DNA of 64,000 bases from Lineus longissimus (GCF_910592395.1 NC_088320.1:1488001-1552000); one strand, 5' to 3'. Shown: positions 39,401 through 51,962, counted from the stretch's first letter. Notes: generated by a model from the letters alone, not told the origin. Made by a program: numbers and translations.

Positions 39401-42234
39401 TGAAATGTGAACTTCAGAATGCTATAAACAGCATTTGCTGGCTCTGTAAGCTGAGTTGCCTTAGACAGGGGACATCTGTAGTTTATATATCATCTTCTTT
39501 TCTTCGTTGTTTAGGAATTTCCATGTCTGGAACGAAGCCTGGTTCAGACGACTTGACCTCCCTGATAGGTTCAACGGATGGCAAGCGTTCGACTCAACAC
39601 CACAGGAACAGAGTGGGGGTAAGTATGCTGCGGTTAACCAGCTCTTTCCTTCTTGCCTATGTCACAAAACACCAAAGAAAAGTCATGAATATATTTGTTG
39701 ATGGCCTAGTATCATCAGTGGAGGGTTTCGCCATAGGCTGGAGGCCGTTATCAGATATACTTGAAAGAAGGGTCTCTTTTTGGCACATCCACCTTGGTTA
39801 AAGATGAAAATTACTTAATCTCTTATCCTCGAAAGCTTATCGAAGTAATAGCATCTATTACAAAAACTGATCTTCTCCGTTCCATTCAGTATCACTGAAG
39901 ACATCTGTCGACATGAGGTCCGATTCCTAAGCTAAACTTACATGTACGGTTGTCTCAATAACCTAACTTCATCTCAATCTGAATCTCTCCTCTTCTGCAG
40001 GACGAATGCGATGTGGCCCTGCCTCCGTCAATGCAATATACGATGGTGACCTCCAGCATCCGTATGACGCCCGATTCATCTTCGCGGAGATCAACTCGGA
40101 TCGCGTCTACTGGACCATCAAGGCTGATGGGTCAAAAGTCGTAGACAAAGTTAGAAAAGGTTCGATCGGGTACCAGTTGGCTACGAAGGCGGTGGGAAGA
40201 AACACACGAGAGGACATCAAGGGGAATTACAAGTGTGAGGAAGGGTCTGAGGCAAAGAGAAGACAGGTTGCAATGACAGCAATGAAACACTCTGCCGATG
40301 AAGCTGTGCAAGAGTGGTACAAGAAAGGATCTGGGAAAAAGGAGGAAGTGACTAGCTTGATACAGTATCAAGCCCCTGAGAATGGAGACGTGGAAGTCAC
40401 AGTAAGCACGGCTGTATACCGGAGGACATATATGCGTAACCTTACTTGAAGAAGAATTTGAAACGAATTTCACGACAGACAAACTTTCAGAACAAAGTTC
40501 GGATCTGGCTTCTGTATGTTTCTGAGCTGAAGGCAACTGTCATGATTTCATAGTTTGTTTAACCTAATACTATCCGCAGAGATATAATCCTGTAAACCTT
40601 TTTTTTACAGATGGAACTCGAGAATACTGGGTCAAAGAACAGGACGGTTAAGGCGTATCTAATTGCGGTCGCTACTTACAACAATGGATTCGTGGGAGAC
40701 AAGATAAAGGCTCAGAATGAAGATGTGCAGCTCGCAGCCGGAGAAAGTAAGTCTCGAAAACATCAAACTGAATGTGATATCGCCCATGAACCCAACTAGC
40801 TGTCTTGAGCGTGGCCTGTATAATACCTTGTATTATGCGTTGCCAGGAACAGAAAAGATGATCTAAGTCAGTTTATAAACTTTTTTCAGAAAAATACTGT
40901 CTTTGCATGAGGCGTGACCTACATACGGTCTCACTCCACAGTTACAACTCAAAACCCGCATCCGCGGTCTCATTGTAGGGTTTTCCCCAGATTGCCTGGT
41001 GGCACAGTCTCACTCAACAGTTGAGACGCCTGGGGATACCATACATCATGTACATGGCCCATTATCGGTCCATTCGGCCCGGCATAGTCACTTTAGCGTG
41101 GTATGCTTAGAACAAAAAGGTACATGAACAAATACAAACGGTTGATGCAGGACTGACATATCTCCCTTTTTCTCCAGAGAAGACTGTCCGCATCGGTATC
41201 AAGGCGACAGAATGGCTCAACACTGTCAAATCAGATGGTCTCTTGACGGTGCACTGCGGGTTCAAGGTCGACGGTACTGGCGAGACCGATTTTGATGCCA
41301 TTACGATTGACCTTGAGAAACCAGAGTTAGAGGTCACGGTCAGTACAGTCTTCGGGTGATCTTAATCCCAAGTGGTTGGAGCTACCAGAGAGCTTACCCT
41401 ACATGCGTGCAAGGTGCTCTCGCTGCGATATCTGTCTTTTAAATATCCATGTACTTCTATTCTCCGGTTTTCGATGTGGTTTTTCCCTGGTATCATTGGA
41501 TCAAATTCCGCGCTCAGTATTTATCTGTCATATCTAATTGGCGTTCGATTCGCTTGTTTCCCCGTACGTTTCGAAATCACTACATAGAGAAAACCCAGAT
41601 TGGAAACCGTTTAAGGCATAACGGAAACGCGTAAATATATTTCGCTATCGTCATTTATGATCTTGTAATGTCATCTTCTCCCTCTTTCTCCGAAAGGTGT
41701 CCAATAAGCGACCAAAACTGAAGCAGGATGTGACTGTGACAGTTGTCTTTACCAACCCCCTGGACCTTGAGCTCACCAACTGCACCATGACACTGGATGG
41801 TGATGGCATCGACCTCACGGAAAAGCAATTAAAGTATGTCTAACTCATATGGTATATCTCATAAGGACAGACAGGTTTACGACCCACCTCTTAGGACAAT
41901 TCTCTTCAAACAGTACTTCAGTGTGTGACAATATTTTGAGTGTGGTCACATTTCCGTGCTACCAAGAATCAATAAAGTACTCTTTATCAATTCTAGTTGT
42001 GACTTCGAACCTCCCTGGAACGCTTCAGTTAGCTGTGGCCGTTGCACAACTATGGTAGAAGATTTTCTTGGTCTGTCTTTTTCTTTCAGACAAAAGATCC
42101 CACCTCATGGCAAAATTAAAGAGACTTTCACAATCATCCCGACACAGACAAGAGGGCAGGACATCCTGGCGACATTCGACTCGGACCAGTTGACCTCCAT
42201 TGACGGCTCTGCCACCATTTCCCCTGTAGTTTAG
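30836..42234 (+). CDS. Tandem double transglutaminase (two full catalytic units in one chain)
   Basis: Twenty-five exons: 30836-30917, 31086-31280, 31544-31795, 32130-32248, 32704-32811, 33099-33276, 33635-33776, 33917-34020, 34327-34569, 34788-34930, 35139-35273 or 35277, 35540 or 35545-35700, 35905-36044, 36204-36403; then 36641-36835, 37090-37356, 37827-38047, 38351-38531, 39065-39200, 39515-39618, 40001-40401, 40611-40746, 41178-41338, 41697-41833, 42090-42234. The chain is about 1,430 residues. Transglutaminases are Ca2+-dependent and cross-link glutamine to lysine side chains. Each half has an N-terminal beta-sandwich, a papain-like core and two C-terminal barrels. No stop or AATAAA separates the halves, and exon 14 (ending in phase 1) joins exon 15 exactly. 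No signal peptide is seen. Two adjacent genes remain possible: retaining the intron after 36403 would end unit 1 five codons later. Confidence 0.8.
36641..42234 (+). other. Transglutaminase unit 2
   Basis: Residues about 733-1430. The sandwich domain starts [16 protein letters not shown]. Core: IGNW, YGQCWVF (Cys), [15 protein letters not shown] (His), [10 protein letters not shown] (Asp) and MRCGPASV, then two barrels and a short C-terminus ending ISPVV. Exon sizes mirror unit 1 (195/195, 178/181, 104/104), while two unit-1 introns are absent here: exons 4+5 match one exon of 221 bases and exons 9+10 match one of 401. An in-frame ATG at 36574 inside the preceding intron could start a separate product. 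Confidence 0.85.
38586..38610. repeat. CCT trinucleotide microsatellite
   Basis: About eight CCT units just downstream of transglutaminase exon 18, in the intron. Confidence 0.8.
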
Positions 42235-43018
42235 GGGACGAGACATTTTAGCACGTAGTATGGGGAGAACATTCTGGTTTACCTTGACTCGGACCAGTAA
42301 CACTCCTCTTCCTTCGTTGCCACGGCCGACTTGACCCTTGAGAAGGAAGTGAGACGTTGCACTCATGGTTGTAACAAGGGCGTCTCTTTGCCAAAAGGAC
42401 AGCCAGCCAGTAGAATAGGACTTACCACATTGTTATGATACATTAGTAGGCCTATCTGACGGCAAAAACCTCAATTTTCATAACCCTGTAGAGTAGAAAC
42501 TGAGACACAAGCACACGGTTGTTCCATAAAGACCCAAAAGCAATGACCCGTCATTGGGTTTTCCGACCTGTTCATTTCGATTGGTGGCAGAAACACCATT
42601 TCCCCTTTAAGCATTATAAATCTCATCATGTTCGAGCGAAGAATTGCTCTAACTATAGATCATTCCTTTGCAGAAAAGGAAGCGTTAATATCTTTATTAG
42701 AAGATAACATCACCGGTTAGGTTGTAACGAATTCAACACTCATCCGTCCTCTTGAATGTTTTTAAACTTGTCTCTGTTACATGTATGTTACATGTATCTG
42801 TCAGAAAATTTAAAGAGAAAATCCTCATTTTTTACAGTAAATGTGTATATTTCAATTTTTTATTTAACCAACTCTCGCATAACTTTATATCGTATTTAAG
42901 AGTGCCATAATAGTAAACTTGCCCAAATATGTAATTATATAAAGGCGTTTATATGTAGCCTTTATATCTAGTTATTTAGTTTTGACACGTCGTACTAATC
43001 GGCATAGCCTTTAGCGTT

Positions 43019-43024
43019 AATAAA
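43019..43024 (+). terminator. Polyadenylation signal AATAAA, transglutaminase gene
   Basis: Canonical hexamer (TTAATAAATG context) about 785 bases past the unit 2 stop; I saw no clear AATAAA between the two transglutaminase units. Confidence 0.55.
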
Positions 43025-43429
43025 TGTATTGTAAAGTATCTTCATTGTTTGTTCATGGTTCTTTGTCCCCTCCGAAGTGCGAATTCACTTCGCAGTATGA
43101 GACATCGCCACCGCAATAGAATTCTATTGTGTATCCATTGCGTGAGGGAAAATAATTCTGGGCCACCCTGTAGTAGACTCCGACTCAACTGTCTGATAAT
43201 AAATAATAATGCCGCTTTAGTTGAAGGTGAAATTTGTCGATATTTCAAGTTGTGAAGAAAAAGCTACAACCGTCATTGGATTGCCCCACCTGGAAAAAAT
43301 TGGCATGTGGGTATGTGGGTATGTGGTATGTGGTTTTAGACACTGCCCATGCACTCGGCGCCGCGGATTCCCAGAGAGGACGGAACGCCGTCTAATAAAG
43401 TGTCGTTCCATAAGTATAGAATTTACAAC

Positions 43430-43600
43430 TTTTTTCGGGGGGTTTCTACAGCCGGGGATAGAATGTCCGGGAACCAAGCATTCTATCACTCACTTTAATC
43501 TGGAGCTATTGGCGGTCATGACATCTAGTACAGAACCATTTATAGCATAATCTGACAGAATACAATAGGCCCGGACGCGATTTTTTTTCTCCTGAACCTT
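43430..43600 (+). mobile_element. MITE-like family A, diverged copy 3
   Basis: Shares GATAGAATGTCCGGGAACCAAG, GGAGCTATTGGCGGTCATGAC and AGAATACAATAGGCCCGGAC with copies 1 and 2, in order and spacing. Both ends are eroded, so the inverted repeats are not seen. Confidence 0.65.
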
Positions 43601-43685
43601 TGGGGCACTATAGTGTAAATTTGTACAGGGACTTTCAGCCAATCAGATTTCGACAAACACATGACGTCAGAAGTCTTAGAAACTT

Positions 43686-43800
43686 TAGAGCAGTTGGTAG
43701 AGCGCTCGTCAGAAAGGCAGAATACGATGTTCGATTCAAAGGTCGCGAGTTCAAATCCGGTTGTGGACAACATTTTTCTTTTTCTTTTTTTCTTAATACT
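43686..43800 (+). repeat. tRNA-derived SINE-like unit with T-rich tail
   Basis: Box A-like GCAGTTGGTAGAGCGC and box B GAGTTCAAATCC are present at tRNA spacing, followed by ACAACATTTTTCT and a long T-rich tail. The junction and tail match the antisense unit at 28060-28265, so both probably belong to one SINE family. No functional tRNA fold closes. Confidence 0.6.
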
Positions 43801-45183
43801 TTTTTTTTATAATGCGTTTCTTTTCCCTTGTTATTTAGATTTTAGATATTTGAGTTATGCTGCCTGCAACATACCTACAGAAAGGACAATAATAATAGCC
43901 CATCTCCAGATCCAAGGGATAATCCTTCAGATATCCTATTGAGTATGAATATACAATGAGACTTGTCTCATGTGAATGGTCTTCCTCCAGTATGAATATG
44001 TTTCTCTGCAATGAGACTTGCCTTTCGATACTGCCTCACGTGTATGGTCTATTCCTCCAGTATATTTTGATACTGTATGCTGAGAACAGCGTTATTTGAA
44101 GCATCATTTTACAGAAATATCTATTGATATAATGGCAAGTTCTAGGCCTACTACACAAAACTATACAAGCAAAATGGGTTCAAATGACACAAGTAGAATA
44201 GCCATCCCTGCTATTTTGCATACAGTAGTCAAAATTTATCATTTCGTGCAATGTGTTTTTTCAAGACGGATTGTTTTCAACGCACTTCACTAGACAATGT
44301 GGTGCTTTCTTCAGATTTATCGGATTCTGATTGGCTGAGAACCCGTGTACAAATGCACACTGTACTGCCCGAAAGGTTCAGGGACAACAAATTCGCTACC
44401 AGTACCAGCCCTTTGTTCAAGTTGAGCCCTTGAGTTGTGCCCCAATGTCACAACCAAAGACAAGACGTTTTACGTACTCTATCAGGTGCTGCCCCCGTGG
44501 CTTCTTCGTACGAACTAACCATCATCACAATGAGGCCCATACATCCAATATGGCAGCCTCCATGGATGTAATTTTCTTGTGAACTTTACCTCGGATTTTA
44601 CCTGAGAAAACAGGATAAAATTATGTAATAACAGAATAAATACATGCATTCGATAGATAACATTCTTATCTTTGCATATATATTGTTTTGGTGTAAATGT
44701 GAAGCGTACTGTATGTGTGAACAAGGGTTTTTGCGGGCGACACCCAGCTCTACGCATCGGATTTCTGTATACAAATGTACAGCTGGTTCATGTACATTTT
44801 GATGGCCTATGCTTTATGGATTTGTGTACAACAATGTAGACGCATGTCATGATATTCTAGAGTTGCAAAACTACTTCTGTGAGGAATACATCATCTGAGT
44901 ATATATCTATAGTCTGAGTCATTGTATTTGTTGAAGAAGGTAAAAGTGATTGCTGGTCCCCGATTTCAGTTTTTTTCATGTTTCTCTCCGATTTTTTTCT
45001 TTCTTAACTTTTATTAATAGAAGAATGATTTATAGTCTCTTTCATCACTGCTTGACAGATGGCATTGACTCATATTCATATTATTTCATATTAAGTTAAC
45101 CCAATTTGGTCCATCGGTTTGCTCGCACATTTTATCTGGTATTTTCAGGTAGAATGTTCAACCACACCCTGAACTAGATCACC

Positions 45184-48100
45184 ATGGCAACCAATAAAAG
45201 GTGCGCTATTGCCCAAGACCCAGACTATGAAGAGGTCGCTATCCATCAAAACAAGCGACAGAAGACGATTGAGAAGGATGGGAAAGAGGCGACGAAGAAG
45301 AAAATTGAAGGTATAATTCGGCGACAATTTGTTCAAGAGATCATGAACAAAGAGCAGGAGATTCTCAAGATTGATGATGTAAGTATGTTGCCATGGTGAC
45401 CATGTTTTGTCGGCATGGTTACATGACATATTACCGTGGCCTGTATTTTGTAAAAGAAATTTGGTCAATTTAATTATGTCAGTATATCATGATATAAGTC
45501 ATTAAGGTGTTGGCATGGTATTGGTAACCATGAAATCCATTTTATTGAAACAAAATGAAATTAGAGTTGTTTTGATTTGATTAGCTTTTAATATTACTAG
45601 GGAGATATGATTGTGCTCGAAATCCTTTCCGTGTTCTTAGAAAGACATGGCTTAAGTTGTCCTTGACCCATGTGCTCTGTTGCTAGAATCCCTGACCTTT
45701 TGTCCTGGACCCTTATTTCTTCATTTCTCTTTCAGCGTATCAATAATTGTCGTGCTGTGCTTGACAAAATGCGAGCATGCATCGTGGCAAGGTATTACGG
45801 CTGTGCTGGACAAACCGGAGGGGCCATGGGCCAATCCCTGGTGAGTACTGCTCGATGATGCCTTCAAGCTGAGACCAAACGCAACCCGCCTCTTTCTGTC
45901 TTGCGGTGGATTGGCTGAACTTATCGAATTCTGAGGTCAGCCTCTGTTAATTTCAATACCATGTCGGAAGCATCAAATACTGACCTCAAAAACACTATCA
46001 ACAACTACAAATTATTGTGCCATCTTCCCTCACCTACTGAATCGCTTACTTTTTATCCAGGGAAGATTGTCAAATCAGCAGCCTTCTATTCATCCCTCGG
46101 TGAAGAGATTCCTGGGGAAGACAACGAGATCTTCAGGCTCCTTTGCGTCGGTCAGAAGAAATGTGACGAAGAAGAATGATGCTGAGGCTGAGGGGAAAGT
46201 CGAGTCATTTTCACGCCCTGCCACACCTCTACCGGTCGAGAAGAATGCAAAGGTTGATTCCCACAAAGCAGACGTCACAGAGGGCAAGGTAATTTAGCAC
46301 CCAAGGTCTTTGCTTACTCCATTTGACATATTTTAGAAATGGTAAGACATTTCCTGAATTATTGTATAGAAAGCATCTGTCTCATCTGTTTAGCTGTTCG
46401 CTCCCTATGGTCGTTTACATTTGGCTGTTACAGCCTGAGATGATTAGAATGCCCTTTTCTGAAGACGTTTCAACTGTGCATTCTCTACATGTTTTTCTTT
46501 TAGAAGTCGAATACCACTGATCCGTTTGACGTGAAAAGGTCATCAAGATTCAAGGTCAAGAAGAGAATCATAGTTGGTAATGTCTCAAAGTGAGTAAATT
46601 TATTCAGTCATGAAGGCCAGGGAGGATCTCCGCAACAATGGCCTCACTCCAAAGGGTCACCACTCCAAAAGGTCACCACTCCAAAAGGTCACCACTCCAA
46701 AAGGTCACCACTCCAAAAGGTCACCACTCCAAAAGGTCACCACTCCAAAAGGTCACCACTCCAAAAGGTCACCACTCCAAAAGGTCACCACTCCAAAAGG
46801 TCACCACTCCAAAGGGTAGTGATGGTTATTTCAACAACATTTTATCTATGATATCAGACCATTGAACAGTTCAAGGATGAAGTTAATAAGAAACCTCGAT
46901 TCATATCAACAATGCAAGTCAATCCATCACCAAACCACATATTGCACCATGAATAACATTGCTTTCATAAATATTGATAAAATCAAATCAATATGCTTGT
47001 CGGGTTAAAATTCAGTACAGTACAGTACTGAGTACTGTGCTGGTTCCTGTATATTACAAAGTCTTTATCACAAAGTAATGCTTCTAAATGAATTTGGCAT
47101 CTACTTCTCTTTTATATGCAAGGACACCTTCATATCAAGGACAGTATTTCTGAGGTTCTCTTTTTTTACACTGTCCTTGAAATGAATCACAAGGGTTGAG
47201 TAGGTAGCTGTAAGAGAGACCTCCTCCCGGCAACTCTGTGTAACTTAATCTGACCTGCATGTATCTGGCTTCTTCCAATAGTTTCCCTTTAACGTCAACT
47301 TGCAGGTATATACCATTGGACAAGCGAGAAGACAATGACCCGGCCACTCACAAGTGGATGGTTTATGTTCGTGGTCCGCCGGACGAAGCCAAGATCTCAA
47401 CCTTTGTGAAAAAGGTCTGGTTCTTTCTTCATCCAAGTTACAGGCCGAATGACTTGGTGGAAATGAGGTGAGGGTTAAAGCAGAGAATATTTTTTCAGAA
47501 ACTAATATGATGGTACTATCAGAAGTAGCTAATGAATGAGTTTTCCAACCAATTTCTCAAGCATTGATTGTCATACAAATTGTTCTCTCAGGAGTGCTAA
47601 TCGAGAGGTTTCCAAGAAATGGTCATGTCGGTAGATTCAGTATGACTCATGAACACCACTTACATTCCTTCCTTACTGATTCATTTGATTCCTTGCCTAT
47701 GTTTCCAGTCAGTACCCGTATCAGCTGACTCGTCGAGGTTGGGGGGAGTTCCCGATCCGAGTGCAGCTCCATTTTAAGGATACTCGTAACAAACGTGTCG
47801 ACATCATTCATTTACTCAAGGTAGGTTTTATTGGCATTCTTTACAAAGTCAAACATCCACGAATATGCTCTCTGCTGTTATTGGCTTACATGATGTGACA
47901 TCACTAGATGCGGTGTTGGGTTGTTGTGACGTCTGACTGTCTGTCATGTTTCTTTCAGCTTGACAAGACTTACACCGGCCTGCAGACACTGGGATCGGAG
48001 ACAACTGTCGATATCGAAATTGAACGGGAGGACATGCCTGCAGCTACTATCACCAAACCTCTCCCCCAGGCAACGTCAACCCCAGTGCAAACGCAGCAGG

Positions 48101-51100
48101 AAAAAATCCCGAACAAACGTGTCATTAGCAGCAGTTTGTGTTCAACTAAGAATGAAAGAAAAAGTTTAGACTCTTCTGGAAATAGTGTCGATTCTGACGC
48201 GCAGAATAGCGGTATCCCTAAAAGATGTGGGAGCGAAATCTCAGATACTAGTATGGAAAGTGACAGTTTAGGTGGAGTTTTTGGTTCAAATAAACTAACA
48301 AGAGAAAATGGTTTAAAACGGACGAGTTCCCTGTCGAGTAACATGTCGAGTAGTTCAGAACTATTTTCCCTTGATCAACGGAAGTTTTCTATTGATGAGT
48401 GGTCCGCTGCCAGTAATAGTCGCGTGCCATCCGTGACAACGACTAGTCCCTCGGATGTATCTGCGCCAACCACGTCACGTGGCACAACGCCAGATTTCAC
48501 CTCTGTGAAGATAAAAGAAGAACCAGTTGATGAGATGCCACCTCGTGTCAGGATTTGTAAACCAAATATTAGTCTGAATTTGACGGAGGGACCCCTCGCA
48601 CCTTCTGGGGGGATACAGATTAAGACTGAAACAGGGGATTTGGAGGATGTCAGCAGTGCTGTGACTACTCCTGATTCTGGTATTGGGATACGTCCAGAAC
48701 CAATGGATTTGGGTGCAGATGGTGCCAGTTCAACAAAAGAAATACCTGAAGCACTTAACAATGTTCCATCATCTGTTCCCAGTTTCGGCTCTAGTTCAAA
48801 TGAAGCTTTGTCCTCTTCAAATGTGTCACCAGCGCCACCAGTGGCTAGTAACAAAACTAGTCTTCAGAGTATGGTTACTGCTGTTTCAGGTGTTAATAAA
48901 GACCTCACAGCTCCGGGAGGAAAAGGGAGAGGTTCTCATTCTTCAGGAGCTCCTGTACAGAATCTCTACATTAAATGTGTTGATCCGAAGGGTAACGTTT
49001 GCCTGATACCTCAGCATCTTCTTATGAAAGCTCCGCAGGGAACCTCTATTGTAAAACCTGCTGTGAGTCCACTGCCTGCGGCAGGAAAAACCGGGACAGG
49101 ACAGAATGTTGTGAAGTCACCTGCCGGCACTATTCAGATGTTGATACCAACTCCAGGGATTACTCCACCAGGAACTAAACCGAGAAGTTCTGTGCCAATG
49201 TTGAGGCCAACCGACTCCAATCTTCCTGTCCGAGCAACAAATGTTGTCAGTTCAGCAGTGCAGCTAGGAAATTTGGTTCTCCGTGCAACACCACCTGGAG
49301 TTGGTCCAGGAACACAGAAAGGGTCTGCCGCTAAAGCTCAACCGGCAGTTACGAGACTGTTTCTAGATCCAACTGCTGGTGTCCAGGTTGTTGGCAAACC
49401 GGAACAGATGACTGTATCGTCAAGGCTTAAACCTCCAGGTTCTGTGTCTCTTCTGAATCGTTTACCTTCCCTAGCAACTAGTGTTAAAACGTCTGTTGCT
49501 ACAACACCAGGACTTGTTACCATGGGAACCAGCAGTGTTAGGCAGCCATCGCCTGGGAAACCCGGAAAAGGGGCATCAGTGCCTCCTCTCCTAACTTTGA
49601 AAAACCTGTCCCCAAATCCCCCAACTTCCGTGAACTTAAACTCCGTCCCCACCGAATCATCTCTGGGTCAAAATCCTAATGTGCTAACGATCACGTCCCA
49701 ATCAAGCCCGATACCCAGTGCCACTGGCCCTCCTCCGACGGCACAGCTCGTCAAGGCAAATATGGGCGGGAAAGTTGTCTTGCTACAACTTTCCCCAAAT
49801 CAACAACCTGTGGCAAATAAGGCAGCAAAAGTGTTAACAGGTGGTGCTACGATAAAGACTGAAATTGGGGTGAAATCTCTACCAAGTCTTGCAGAAAGTA
49901 ACTCTGTGGTGAAAACAGGTCCTGATGGCAATATAACGATTACTTTGGGAACAGGAAACTATCAGGCTGCCTCGCAAAATGTGCAAAAACCATCAAGTTT
50001 ACTCAAAACTGGTTCCCAGAGTTATACGACAAAGAATAACAGCATTTTCCACCAGGAGAGCAGAATCTCAAATGTGAAGACCCTACCAAAGGAACAATGG
50101 GTGAAATATCACCAGAAACGGGTCGACGAGGTCAAACAAACGGAGAAACCGGTCAAGTAAGTATCAACAAGTAGGCATTGAGGGCTTTTTTCAATGGCTT
50201 TGTGCTTGGCAATGAAGGTTATGGCTCAGCTCCAGCGTCTGCCTGTTATAACCCATGGTCTGAGATTGGCTCGAGACTATTTTGCAAAATATTACTATGA
50301 CCTGGCAAGATCAAAACTGGGGCTTCTAGAATAGCACAAGCAGGGAATATTCAATGAAATCTTTACTTACATGTAATATACCTAAAACTATTTTCAGCCC
50401 TGACCTCTACAATGACTTTGCATCACTGTTGAAAGCAGTCATCCGGCAATATCCCATTGTTCACACAAATCCAGACCGATCCATCCATCCATACTGTGCG
50501 AGAAACCTGCAACATTTCAGAGGATGGAACATTGGGAAACGGCGCGCAGCAGAGGTAAGGTTTAAACTCTAAAGATTGATTTGTATATTTTTGGAAAATG
50601 AGTATCCAGCCATTTCAACTCATCTAGCTTGATTATCTTCCACTCTTTCAGCTGGTTATACTTCCCGAGGAGGGCTGAAAAACCAATCACTGTGATACAA
50701 TGTTGATCCACTTATAAAGTTACATGTATCTTCACCATTCTTGTTTTTAGTGGCAGAGAGCTTCTGATGTTCAAACAAGGCTTCAGACCCTGTTAAAAGA
50801 TGGCAGCACCTTCAAAGGAGAGAAGATCTGGTCAACAAAGCGTATCATGATCTGGTGTCGTCATCATTTGTACACACCTCCTGATCCGACGCACTACTCC
50901 CAAGAACCCCACCAGGTGGAAACACCATCAAAAGTGGACAGCTTTTCGGATATGAGCCCGATGGTTGCTAATATACAACCATTAGAGCACACTCAGGTTG
51001 ATGACAGTGATTCAGACATGGAGATTGTGGATGTGGTTGGAATGGGTAGGTAGCAAATCACTTGCAACCTTGCTGGCATACCCATTTTGGCTTATCAGTG

Positions 51101-51962
51101 CTATGCCCCTGTCGAGCTAGTTTCCTTGTACCTGAGGTATGCCTGAATAATTGGCTTGTAGCACTTTAAAAGACGAACTGTTTTATTTCAGATTTTGGCA
51201 GCTCTCGTATCAAGAAGGATAAGAAATCTCCAGTGAAGGAGGAGGAAAAGGTGAAGTTCTACATGCCGGTCACATCCGAAGCGGAGTTTATCCGAGATGT
51301 TGCCGAAACGGTTGGCGTTCAGCTGAAGTCAGTTGAAGTGGAGGCAGATGTGTTTGCACCTCTTGCTGAAAGGGTCATATTTACTGTGAGTATCTTGTTC
51401 TTTGATGATAAACGGAAGCCATTGTGTGTGTACACTTCAATCTCTGTTACAGAGTTCTCACTAGTTGTTGTTGAAGATTGAGGCAGTCACTCTAAACAGA
51501 CCTCTGCCAATGATTGGCTACACCGCGGTCCTAATAAACTTGTGTTCTCCTTTGCTCTTTGCAGGCCATGAAAGAATTTACTGCAAATATTCTCAGAAAT
51601 GCCGCCAGAATAAAAATACAAAATCAGGGGTAAGTGTAGCAGTCTTCAAAAACCTAATTGTTCCAGATTCTTCCTTGAGAATTAGATGAGATTTGAAGGT
51701 TTTGTGTATGTTGGTGTTGAACACCCTTTACCTTGAAAAATGTGGTGATAAGGTTCTTGAGTTGATCTCCTGCAAAATTGAGTTGGAAACATACAGCGTT
51801 TTTGCTATAAATGTTCTTTCTTATTATTTCAGTACTGGTGACGAACTGACGTCCATAGATATCTATAAGTCAATCAAGGATATAAAACAGTGTGATTTTC
51901 TCACAAACGCAGGACTTGGTCGGGAAATTGATCAAAAAACATCACCCAGTAAACCTAGTTGA
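45184..51962 (+). CDS. YEATS2: YEATS domain-containing protein 2 (ATAC complex subunit)
   Basis: Twelve phase-matched exons: 45184-45378, 45736-45840, 46061-46288, 46504-46589, 47306-47467, 47709-47820, 47959-50156, 50398-50554, 50751-51045, 51192-51385, 51565-51629, 51833-51962; about 1,308 residues. YEATS2 is the acyl-lysine reader of the nuclear ATAC histone acetyltransferase complex. The N-terminus (DPDYEEVAI, then a coiled helix with RACIVARYY) matches human YEATS2. The YEATS fold spans exons 4-7 ([62 protein letters not shown]). The giant exon 7 (2,198 bases) encodes a low-complexity Ser/Pro/Thr-rich linker. After it come [27 protein letters not shown] and a C-terminal histone-fold-like region ([15 protein letters not shown] onward). 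Intron 4 holds a 16-bp minisatellite. AATAAA lies at 52277. Confidence 0.95.
46643..46816. repeat. 16-bp minisatellite, about 11 units
   Basis: Head-to-tail copies of CACCACTCCAAAAGGT, nearly identical; the first and last units carry the same AAAGGG variant in place of AAAAGG. It begins about 50 bases after YEATS2 exon 4 and lies wholly within intron 4. Because 16 is not a multiple of three, all frames stay open and give spurious [16 protein letters not shown] repeats. Confidence 0.95.

Larger units (their letters stand above)
42235..45183. other. Transglutaminase 3' UTR and intergenic region before YEATS2
   Basis: AATAAA at 43019-43024 gives a transglutaminase 3' UTR of about 800 bases. Further right are a degraded MITE-like family A copy and a tRNA-derived SINE-like unit. 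No additional exon is supported. The YEATS2 promoter must be near the right end, but no TATA or clear motif was recognised. Confidence 0.5.

Noticed and set aside
46643-46816. CRISPR array
   Set aside because: The repeats are contiguous without unique spacers and the DNA is animal nuclear sequence.
46610-46865. Repetitive protein ([16 protein letters not shown] repeats)
   Set aside because: Produced by a 16-bp minisatellite wholly inside YEATS2 intron 4; all frames are open because the unit length is not a multiple of three.
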